From: Isohypsibius dastychi
Taxonomy: Eukaryota; Tardigrada; Eutardigrada; Parachela; Isohypsibiidae
Length of the DNA stretch: 19,730 nt
Direction: 5' to 3'
NCBI GenBank assembly: GCA_034696485.1
Contig: JAQIWT010000465.1
Coordinates: 1 to 19,730, forward strand
Part shown: one piece after another, positions 9,582 to 19,300 of the stretch
Numbering within the stretch: position 1 is the stretch's first letter
How the letters are laid out: each line of letters opens with the position of its first letter
Notes under the pieces: generated by a model
What the model was told of the DNA's origin: nothing
What the model saw: only the letters and a program-made list of their open reading frames with translations
The model's database searches: none
Made by a program: the position numbers and the translations under genes

Positions 9582-12500
9582 ATGGAGATAGATGGGATTA
9601 AAAAGCGTAAAAGAGTACGCAATTCCTTGGATCGTCGCAAAAGCAAACGGGAAATTGTTGTTGCTTCACCTGTTGTGTTGACTACATTCCTGCAGTCAGT
9701 AGAGGTCGACGATCACCAAAATATCATGGAATTACCGAGAGCACGGATGGCTGCTTCAGATCCATCTACGCTCGCGGGCGACATCGTGGAAAAGGGTGAG
9801 TAAACTAACAGCATCACCGATGCTGCAGGAACGATATTTTTGTGATGGTTTTTTTTATTTCTATCACTTTTGTAGATCACATTATGATTGGGTCATCCGA
9901 GAATTTGGTGTATATTGATAACCTGGAGGAGGACGGCCGGTGTTTGGATTCCGTGGGAGAAATGCTGCCCCCTTTGACTGAATTTATTACGGATCAAGAG
10001 AGTCTCGAACGAAATGGCGGTGGGATTGCAGAGATCGATCCCGAATCAGAAATCGAACGTATGTCTGTTGTATAATTTTAAGTGTTGAAGAATTTGTGAC
10101 GGGGTATATCATGCACGTTTACGGCTTAAAAGAATATGTTTGATTTTCACAGCTTTGGATTCATCTGGCGCAGCTCGTGAAACGCCGAACCAAGGAAGGA
10201 CGCCGTATTGCGATGTATATCCGGAGCCCACAGATTGCAAATGGAGTAAATTGTTGTTCGACGGATCAAGGATGACCATTGGCCAGTTTCTGGCACTTTT
10301 TACTGCCATTGTTGACAGAGCGCAGCTCACCATTGAAGCTAGAGGAGATCTTCTCAAACTGTTCCATGCAACGTTGCCTGATCCTGGAGATTTCCCGCGG
10401 TCTTATGCTACGCTTCTGTCCAAACTGTCGAGTCGAAAGATTTCGGAGGATTCTAGTGAGCATCTGATCTGTGAGAAGTGTGGGAATTGTCTGCCAATGG
10501 AGGGCGGAAAGCAGTCTTTTATTTGTTGTCATGTGTGGGGTGAGCGGCATTGCGGTATGGTTAATGACCCAGAATCACCGACGCTGCGGAAATTTTCTTA
10601 TATTTCCATGGAAAACTATATCAAGACTCAGCTTGAAGCTGGGGAACTGAAGACGTCTAAACAAATTCTTTGTCCGGAGGTTGACGATCATTCGATGACT
10701 TGTTTCCGTCAAAGCGCAGTCTATCGGCATCTAGCATCCACCGAGGAGAGCGAGTTTCTCGTGATGGTATCGAATTCGGATGGTGCTTCGATTTCACGAT
10801 CTTCTAACGCTAGTATCTGGATCGGCCAAGCAGGAATACTTCAGCCTGGGAAAGCCACAAACTGGAGGGTCCACACTCTCGAGTATAAACCAAGATCGGA
10901 AAAGAAAGAACTCCCAGATCCCGATTGGACCATAAATGGCCTCCACGAAATGTTTGTGATGGAAATGATCAAATTTGGGACAGAAGGAATATCGGTTCGA
11001 AGTGCCCAGGGAACTAGGATCGTCAAAGTCTTTCTGTTTGCGTTCATGGCTGATGCACCGGAACGTTTGAAAGTTAGAATGATGAGAAATTATCATTCTC
11101 AGTATGGATGCACTCATTGCCCTTTCAAAGGTGACCGAGCTCTGATTGATGCAGATTTGGATAATCGAACAAAGCAAACGTATCCTTTTTTCCCCGAGAT
11201 CAGCCAGAATTTCTTCGCCTTGCGAGACAACGAGGAAAGTAAACGTATTGCAGTTCAAGCGGATCAATTCACAGCTGAAATTTATCTGGAGAAATGGGAT
11301 AGGAGCTCGGATAAAAAGCTGAAAACGTTGGGATTGATCAGCAAAGTGAGGCCTGTTACGATATCAAAAGAGGAAATAAGTGATACTTATGACTCATTCT
11401 GTGGTATAACGGGGATCAGTTTTTTATCCCGGATGCCGAACTTCAACGAGGTGCTGCAGGTTGGAGTGGACTCCATGCACATGATTTTTGAAGGTGTCGG
11501 TAAGGAAATGGTCCTGCTGCTGAAGAAAACTCATAATCGCAGTTCTCCCTGGAATCTAACCCCTGCTCAGTTCAAAGAAATAGCTGCTGAGTGCGCCAGC
11601 GCACAATTTACGATGACCTTTCAACGCTGTAGTCGTGGACTTGGGGAATTGTTACTGTGGAAAGGCAACGAAGTTTACGGCTGGACGTTGATACTGGCCA
11701 TTCCAATTTTACATGGATTTTTCTTCAGTCGCGTGAAAACTCTCGAGACAAAGCTATCATCGCAAAAAGATGCGGGAAAACGGTTGGCAGTTCAGGCGGA
11801 AATAGATCGGGAAATCGAAAAGTTTCGTTTTTTTGCGTTGTTCTCTTCAATTACCCAATATTTCTTCAGCGAAAAGATGACAGTCGCCGGTCTGGAAGAA
11901 ATCCGAGTTTTGCTTGTCCAGTACGGTTTACGCTATCAAGGAATTTCTGGAGCGATGGACATGAGATACAATTTGCATCAGTTCGTCGTGCATTTTGTTC
12001 AGTACACCTGCTTACTCGGTCCACCCTGGATTACTTCTATGTTTGGCTGTGAATCAAATATCAAGGAGGTCAAGCGCCACATCAAAAGTGCAACCGATCC
12101 CAGAGTTGAAGCCGCGAATAAATTACAGTTCTCAGCCTGTCGGAAAAAGCTTGAAAGAATTTATGTACCTGAATCAAGTGACGATTTCATCCATAAACTT
12201 ACCCGGACATTTTGCCATCGACTGAAAAGCTACAGTCTTCGTGTCTCACAACAGTCTGGAACTGTTTACTTTGGCGGGGCATCAAGAACCGTTAGGGAAT
12301 TTTATGCGTTGGATAAGGCAGAAAGTGACGTTCTTTCTGCTCTTCTAAATCAACACTTCCTGGCATTGACCGGTAAATTGATGCATGTTGATATTTCATT
12401 CTTGCTTCATTCTTCCCGTTTCAGATTTTTCGGTAGAGGTCTATCCTTCTTGTACAACTGAGGCGAATCTTAAGCTGAAAGTAGTCAAACCGAAAAAACT

Positions 12501-12852
12501 CAAGCGATGTGACAGTATTTTCCTGACTTCGGAGGACGAAATACTGTTTTGTGGTGCATTTTTGGCGGTTTGGGAGAGTAAAAATCGTTCCGGACCATGC
12601 CACACTTTTGTATATGGGAATTGCACGGAGCCTCAACCGTGGGATTATTTTGGATTCGATGGCGATGATTTATTGAAAAACAAGATTTTACAAGGATTCT
12701 ACAGAAAGGTCAAGGAGAACGGACACCGTCGGCTAGTAAGAACTGACCAGGTAAAGAAAAAAGTCGTACTAGTTCCCACGCGCGATGCAACAATCCCTAA
12801 AGAAGATAATTGTTTCCTTGTGATTCCTGAATTTCCTTTTGTTCCCAGTTAA
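9582..12852 (+). CDS. Tnp2/CMC-type DDE transposase gene, 4 exons, 1014 residues
   Basis: Exons 9582-9795, 9876-10058, 10153-12372 and 12425-12852 join at three phase-1 junctions to 1015 codons with no break. The N-terminus is basic and NLS-like (KKRKRVRNSLDRRKSKR). A Cys-rich knuckle (CEKCGNCLPMEGG then CCHVWGERHCG) follows at about 240-270. The Tnp2 core shows NSDGASISRSSNASIWI, FMADAPERLKVRMM, YGCTHCPFKG, GVDSMHMIFEGVGKEM and HFVQY-x5-GPPW then FGCESNIKEVKR. These fit the acidic triad of CACTA/Mirage/Chapaev transposases, likely D342, D433 and E766. Such enzymes cut and rejoin DNA at element ends. No terminal inverted repeats or target duplications were found nearby. Three spliced introns, an open frame and no ends suggest a host-retained gene, but a recently active element with ends I missed is possible. 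It lies directly upstream of the SH2-phosphatase gene, on the same strand. Confidence 0.85.
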
Positions 12853-13277
12853 AAAAGAATAATCATGCCGGTTCGATAATGAAATCATTCTGTAAAATTC
12901 CTGGCCCGAAGCGCCCTCTGGCTAGAATTTTCAAATGCAAAAGCTATTGAGCACTATTTTATTCCTCGCGTGTGGTTTTATTTGATCAAGATTTGTAATA
13001 TTTAATAATTGCTGGGTTTTTTGTGTCTTAATGTTGTACTTCCTATGACAACAGAGTTCATCAAATAATGATCACAGCATGTTTCGTAAAAAGGGTGTAA
13101 ACAATCGGGTGAGTCATCCACCATGCATTGTTGACGTTTTTCCCAGTCTTTCAAGTTTATGTGGGAAATCGTTTCCCACTTCCAGTTTTGCTCCGGCAGT
13201 CCCATATTACTGCTTGTGTTTACCCTAGCTTGACTTTCTGCGATCTTTGGCGCACTTTTTCCTTCAAAATCAGTTGG
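12853..13277. other. Region between the transposase gene and the SH2-phosphatase gene
   Basis: This holds the 3' UTR of the transposase gene and the 5' end of the phosphatase gene. The frame of the phosphatase exon stays open upstream to about 13128, and part of it weakly resembles the end of an N-terminal SH2 domain. A short ATG exon candidate (13079-13108, MFRKKGVNNR then GTGAGT) does not join in frame to any acceptor I tried. Confidence 0.45.
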
Positions 13278-15409
13278 ATGGATGTTTCTAGGCTAATCGT
13301 GGAAGAGGTGAAATACAGATCTCCAGCTGCTGAAAGGTAACCTTGTTTTTCATGCTGAAATTCTGTCGGCTTCTATTAGCAAAAATACAGTGATAAATCA
13401 GTTCCCTTGTCGTAGGTGGTATCATCGAAACGTGACTGCAGAGGATGTGGTGCGCACGTTGATGAAAACCCAAAAGCCAGGTAGTTTTTTGGTCCGGGAA
13501 AGTCGATCCATGCCAGGTCAGCTCGTTCTGTCTGCTCTAACCGAGGCACGGGACGTTGTGCATATGCGGAAAGAATTAGAGGTTTGGCTTCTCGCCACAC
13601 AGCTGCACTCTGTTTACCTCATCATAGCCCTCGCAAAACGTAATTCTTGTATTCTTTTTAGACCAATAAATTTGTTATTGCCGGCCGTTCGTTCGATGAA
13701 TTCACCGATCTTGTGGATTTCTACATGGGAAGTGGAGAGTTCATTGTGAGCTGCAATGCCACATTCCGCCTGCAATACGTAGGTGACTTCCGGTTCAAGA
13801 AAATCAGATGTAGTTCTGCAAGAATGTCCATATGGATGCATTGATCCATTTGTGCGAAAATGTGGTTATATGTCCTTTTCGTTTTAGCCTATCAATGCAA
13901 CTGATTTCTGCATTAAAGACTTGAACCGACGGATTGAAGATCTGCGCAAAGAAGGTAGTCGGGGCTTTCGAGAAGAAGCTACGGTAGGTCTCACATCCCA
14001 GAGCGTCATATCCATCAAGCTGGTTGCATAATATGTATTTGCAGATGTTGCAGATGGAGCATTTTTCTGTATCCTTTCCGAATGATGAGGGACAGAAGCC
14101 GGAAAACAAGCCAAAGAACCGTTTTCCGCACATCCTGCCACGTCAGTTTGCGTCTGTTTCACGCGATGGCTGTTTAACAGTGTATGAATTTTGAAGATAA
14201 CGAAACCAGGATTGTGTTAAGAGATCGGGGAGTCGGTGTTCCAGGCATGGATTATATAAATGCTAATTTTGTCTGGGTCAGTGCGTTTCAGACCGGTCCT
14301 TTCCATATGTTGTTCTACTTGTTTTTTACAGGGTCATTCTGGTACTCTGCGCGCGCTGCAAAAGCTCTACATCGCTACGCAGGCTTGCTTGCGGAATACA
14401 CAGGATGATTTTTGGTGGATGATTCACCAAGAAAACTCTCAAATTATAGCCGCGATCAGTAGCAAACGTGACCAAAAAGATGTTTGTATTTCGAATTGTT
14501 GAAATGCAGTTCGTCCTCACACAGTTTACCCATCTTGTTTAATGTTTGCAGTGTGCGCCCTATATCCCAAAGGTCGGATCTGAAGTCATGTACGGACGTA
14601 TTAACGTTAAATGTATTTCCGAAACGGAAGTCAGGAGTACCGGAACCGAAATTCAGATGGTCATCCGCAGTTTGGAAATTGCGCTCGACAAACAGGTCAG
14701 TCGCTTGCTAGTTCGTTTCAAAAACCTATCTGAAAAACATCAGGGCCGAGTTTGAATAAATATTTGTTGGATTTGTGCTTTTTCACTTCTGACTAACTGA
14801 AGGTTTTACTTGCTCATAAAATGACCTTGATCGCGCAGGCTTTGATTTCCCAGACGTGCTGTTCAGACTTTGTTACCCAATTTACATTAGAAGACTGTTC
14901 TTCAGTACGTTTTTTTTTATATATTTGCAGCCGGAAGCTGTTCGTAGAGTACATCATTGCACTTTCCCCGGATGGCCAGAACATAGAGTGCCATCCGACC
15001 CCCAAGGTTTTCTGGAGTTCATCCAACACGTTCGTGATCAGCAGCATTTATGTGAAGATCGCAGTCCTGTGGTGGTGCATTGTCGGTAATATATTTCCCC
15101 CAACGAACGAAATCTGATTCATCTATGTTGCTTTTCATAAATAAACAGTACCGGAATCGGAAGAACAGGAATATTTATTGTTGCCGACATGCTCATACAG
15201 CGCGTTTTAGATTATGGTACGTTAATTTGCGATGGGGTAGACGTAATTTTCGAGCTTACTGCGACCACTTTGGTATAGGTTCAGATGGCGTGGTGGATGT
15301 TTACCAGACGGTCCTTGCGGCTCGACGTTATCGACCAGGCCTTGTGCGAACGGAGGAGCAGTATAAGTTCATCTATGAACTTCTCTCGCTTTCTCAGCGA
15401 AATATCTGA
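13278..15409 (+). CDS. SHP/corkscrew-like SH2 tyrosine phosphatase with altered catalytic loops
   Basis: Exons 13278-13336, 13416-13581, 13662-13778, 13888-13983, 14045-14141, 14197-14276, 14332-14481, 14552-14695, 14931-15085, 15149-15216 and 15279-15409 give 420 residues if the first in-frame ATG is used. The SH2 domain (about 20-114) aligns with the C-terminal SH2 of SHP2: RWYHRNVTAEDV, intact SFLVRES with Arg47, then FDEFTDLVDFY. A linker (PINATDFCIKDLN) leads to the PTP domain with DYINANF, YIATQACL, DFWWMIHQEN and QYKFIY. Catalytic Cys354 and Arg360 are kept. The pTyr loop is KNRF instead of KNRY, the WPD loop is WPEHRVP, the signature is HCRTGIGRTG instead of HCSAGIGRTG, and the Q loop is LVRTEEQ instead of VQTEAQ. 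No complete N-terminal SH2 is present. The exon 5-6 junction is chosen by protein alignment (acceptor TTGAAG). SHP enzymes act in receptor tyrosine kinase signalling; here catalysis is doubtful. Confidence 0.87.
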
Positions 15410-15545
15410 GATGCTTAGTAGTTTTGGATGACTGTACGAAAAACATGCGTCGCCACCGGCGAATGATTTATTTTCTCAGTTGTTAATCGATTAAGTAATT
15501 CAATCGATGTTTCCGGTCCTTCGGTTTTTATCGTAGTGTGCCAAT

Positions 15546-15551
15546 AATAAA
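15546..15551 (+). terminator. Poly(A) signal AATAAA for the SH2-phosphatase gene
   Basis: AATAAA lies about 137 nt past the stop codon at 15409, in an AT-rich stretch with further AATAA repeats to about 15690. It fits the end of this transcript before the next promoter. Confidence 0.5.
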
Positions 15552-15731
15552 AATTCTGGACCACATTGCGGTGCGGACAGCTGCTAGAAAGTAAAAATTG
15601 TGAACGGCTCAGAAAAAATATCACGAGATTTTCCTATTTATTAAAAATCAATAATAATAAAAACAAAATAATAAAAACAATAACAAGCTTTTCCGTTCGT
15701 TCTGAAAAGTGCAGAATGTACTGCAGGGCTT

Positions 15732-15817
15732 TGACGTCATGACACTGTTGGGTGAGTGAGGGTTACGTCAGAAAACCAGAGTACTTTTTACACTACGTTC
15801 GAATTTTTAACCAATCA
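15732..15817 (+). promoter_or_regulatory. CRE pair and CCAAT box upstream of the right-hand gene
   Basis: A perfect CRE palindrome, TGACGTCA, lies at 15732-15739. A near-CRE, TTACGTCA, lies at 15763-15770. A strong NF-Y-type ACCAATCAG lies at 15810-15818. The cluster sits about 120-200 bp upstream of the first ATG (15934) and is the best promoter candidate for the right-hand gene. CREB/ATF and NF-Y binding is inferred from the motifs. Confidence 0.5.
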
Positions 15818-15933
15818 GTGTCAAGGTGCGCCCGGTAACTCGCTCTGATGTTGCTATTGCAACCCGCTTAACTGTTTTCTGCCGGAGTACGAAACGGCCA
15901 CTACCGCTTCATTAAAAGAAGGCATCACAAACC

Positions 15934-16313
15934 ATGGCAAATTATGGTGGGCCCGTTATTTTCCTGTCGATCTGGTTTTTGCTTTCAGTCCCGCTCGAAT
16001 TCTGGTGAGCGTTGGAGTTTTGCAAATTTTGCTGCGCAGTTTTTCGGGTTTTTTTCCAACAATTTTTGAAAGACTCCTGTCGTACTTCTTGCTCCCGCTC
16101 ATCAATTATCCTGCAGGTGAGCAGTACATCGATGGAGTGTGAAAGTCAAGTCCGAGTCGATGAAGTCAACATCCTGTTTTCCGACTGTTGCAGGTTTTCA
16201 AGAATCTGGAAGTCCTTCAAGAAGCTTCTCCTCCTTTCGGCGATTTAGTGTCTTTTCGGGTGAGAGGAAGCAGTGGCAGTATTTTGATATGTGTGGCAAA
16301 TGCTTTTTTCTAG
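15934..16313 (+). other. 5' leader of the right-hand gene, with an optional coding first exon
   Basis: ATG at 15934 in good context (ACCATGG) opens a 24-codon frame ending at 16008, with a hydrophobic stretch GPVIFLSIWFLLSVPLEF. A GTGAGC donor at 16005 cuts it in phase 2, and the acceptor at 16313 (TTTTTTCTAG) begins an exon whose first base completes that codon and leads in frame into the main ATG at 16315. Another predicted exon, 16194-16259, lies between; including it would break this frame. So the leader is either 5' UTR with an upstream ORF, or an alternative N-terminus with a membrane or signal segment. Confidence 0.4.
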
Positions 16314-16314
16314 G

Positions 16315-19300
16315 ATGTCGTCGCCTGTTGAAAAGCCTCACGATGATGAAGCAGGATCCACTGCTTCTGCGGCCATATCTGTGAGATCAATCCGGAGCAA
16401 GGCAGGGAATCATTCTTTAGCTTCGACGAGGACTAAGAAACCAAGGCATGTCAATTACGAGGTGCTGCGGAATATGCTGTTGAATCACGAAGCTCGCGGA
16501 GGTTTGTTTATTTTGATAATCTTGTTTCCAACTGCCAATATTTTTATTTCAGATCATTTTGTCATCCGTTTTGCGACTGACAAGGTTGTTCAAAAGATTG
16601 CATATGATCCTAGTTGGCTTGATGTGCGCTCTAAACTCGCTCAGCCAAAACCGAATGCGGGCCTTCCATATCCGAGGATCGAAGCCATGGTTGAGAAAAA
16701 TTCGGACAGCTATATTTATTCTGGAATGTATCTGGTCCAGGGAGATTTCGTCAAAGCAACCGATGAAAGATCTGAAGGAAAGAAGCTGACGAAGTATAAA
16801 GCGGAGATTATTGGGATTTATCAGAGTTCGACGGAAGCTGATCTGGCTCTTCAGAATTCGATTCTGGCTTTAAAAAATGCAGCCTTGGAAAAACAGGTCT
16901 CGGTAAGAGCGGATAGAACATTTGAATCTTCTGATCATGTTTCGTATTTTATCGGTTTTTCAGGTGCAGAAAGCCCTGCCTGTCGTCGAGCAAGACTGTC
17001 GTAAAGCCAGCAGAGTTGGGCTTGCCACCCAGCCACCACCTCCACCTGTGCCCGTCCTGAATCAATCACTTTCGCTGAATATGCAAAGTTTCGAAAATTT
17101 GCGAAGAAATGCTCCTCCGCCAGTGATGCCCACCGCAAATGGTAATCTTGTTGGTGATTTTATTTAACTTAGAAAGAGAGTTGATGTTTCCCTGTACATT
17201 ACAGGTGCTCCGGTCAACGGAATTATTCCAAACGGAAACTGTCAAAATGTCTCGTCTCCGTCACCTGTCCACGGAGCTTCCGCGAGCCAAGCCTTGCTTT
17301 CGACACAGAATGGTAAGAAAACAGCTATATGTAAATTGGCGAATCGAGAATTAATTGTTTCGATAAACTGCTGTTATTTTATTGCAGTTGCATCGGATTC
17401 GGTTGCGTCTTCTCCATTGTTCGCCCCACCGGAAGCAAGCGGTAATTCGACGGGTATTGATCCGTTAGCTGGAGCAGGTGGGGAGAATTCTGTCAGAAAA
17501 TTTACTGAATTTATCGTTATGAATTCGAAATTCATATACTTTGAAAGGCATCCAGATATATTCTGCTTGATTTTAGCGTCACAAGCTGGAGCGGCTGCTA
17601 CTCAATCTCAAATGGTACAGCAGAACGAAAACGGTGAGTTCTCCGAAGAAATTCAACGGAAGTTCTCACTAAATATTCTTCATCAAAACATTTAGAGAAA
17701 AGCAGACTTTTTAGACCACGTCGGTCAAATGTCTTTTTTGCTACACCTCTCAAAGAAAATTAATCCTAATTCGGCTGCTTCTTTTATTGAACTCAGAGCC
17801 GCAAAAACCTCCAGATCGTTTTGTACATTAGTTCTTTCTTTCTTATCCGAAATGTAATGATTGATATTTATGCAGGTTTCGTTGAAAGCGAGGAGGGAGA
17901 TAATCATTCAGGTATGCTTTCCAGTTAGTTTGGAAAATGAATTATATCGACGGTTATATTTACAGGCTTCAATGATGAATCCGGAAATGGCTCGGGTTAG
18001 TTCGTCAATTGTTTTACATGGGTCATTTTTTGAACTGTTGAACTTCCGGCAGACGCTGTTGACTTTCGGATTCTCATGATACCATGGTTTCGTATTTCAT
18101 GATTTTATTTTTTTATATTAGTTTGAAACATGATTTCGTTGCTGAACAGCCCTGACTAGACTAAATTCTTGCTTATTTCAGGTGGAAATGATGTGGCGGA
18201 CTATATTGAAGATCCTCAGTCGCGACTAAATCGCCTGCAGGCTCTGGAGCAACGAGGAATCAGTGGTCGCAAACGGGGTAAGCTTATTCGTTGATTGGAT
18301 GAATTTCTTTTTTTATTTACCAAGAATGTTTAACAATATCAAGGGATGGACTGAATCGATATATTGAAGTTTTGAGTCACCCTAGCAGGGGAGCATTCTT
18401 GAATTTGATATGATTTGACGTAGAACTTCAAACCAGATCTGTCCGATATTACAGGTTTGCTTTCGGATAAATTCAAAAGCATTGTGAAATTTTCGTTGGT
18501 TTGGAAAATTCAGTTTGAGCATGTGGCGAATAGGTAGTTTTATATTTCTGGGTTTTTCATTAACCACTCAATTTGCCTTGCGTTTTCTCGAGATTGACAG
18601 TTAATTGTTCTAATTTGCGGGAAACTTTGTAGAATCGAGTAAAAAAAGTAAAGAATTTCCTTACAAATGTTTTACACTATCTACGACTCCCTCACTCGCA
18701 CCGGAAATGTCATGGTTAATAATTAAAACCAGGCATCCTTCTTTCGGTTTATTTTTCCAAGTACTTCGTTTTTCAAATGCAAACGGGATGACTGTTAACC
18801 CGATCGGAGACAGTGAGATATTTGTTGCTCATATTTTTTGCCATTTTATTTTCTCACAAGTTTATGAAGCTCTCATCAACTATAGAAGAAAATTATAAAA
18901 TTGATCAATAAATATATCACTGCCTTCGATCGGGTAACAGTTATCCCGTTTGCTTTTGAAAAACGTAGTATTTGAAAAATCCATAACATTTCCGGTGCGA
19001 AAAAGAGTCCAGACGATTTTTCATCGATAATGTATTTTTTTGCAAAACAAATAAGATCAAATGAATAGCCAACACGATGAGCTGTGGGAAAATTTGACTT
19101 TTCACATGAACCTGATTTCCCATAAGCCGCCAAGGGACGGGAGCTTAATTTGATAGATGCTTTATCGATGAAAAATCGTCTGGACTCTTTTTCTCTACGT
19201 CGGGATTATCGGACTTCGTAGCTTTTATCCCGTTGTGCTTTCAACGATTGCAAGATGATATTGATTGGGTCGAAATTTCTGGTTTTTTGATGCTGATTTG

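Noticed and set aside
10794-11267. Minus-strand open frame of 157 codons
   Set aside because: It is antisense to the large transposase exon and has no recognisable content.
9281-13100. Terminal inverted repeats around the transposase gene
   Set aside because: Reading the two flanks against each other by eye gave no convincing match; the C tract at 9367 has no partner on the 3' side.
14142-14196. Alternative exon 5-6 join using the TTAACAG acceptor at 14181
   Set aside because: It needs a later donor and inserts extra residues between the ILP and TRIVL motifs; the chosen join matches SHP length exactly. It remains possible.
15080-15409. Single continuous 109-codon frame over the end of the phosphatase gene
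   Set aside because: It reads through an intron; splicing at 15085/15149 and 15216/15279 restores the PTP signature and Q loop.
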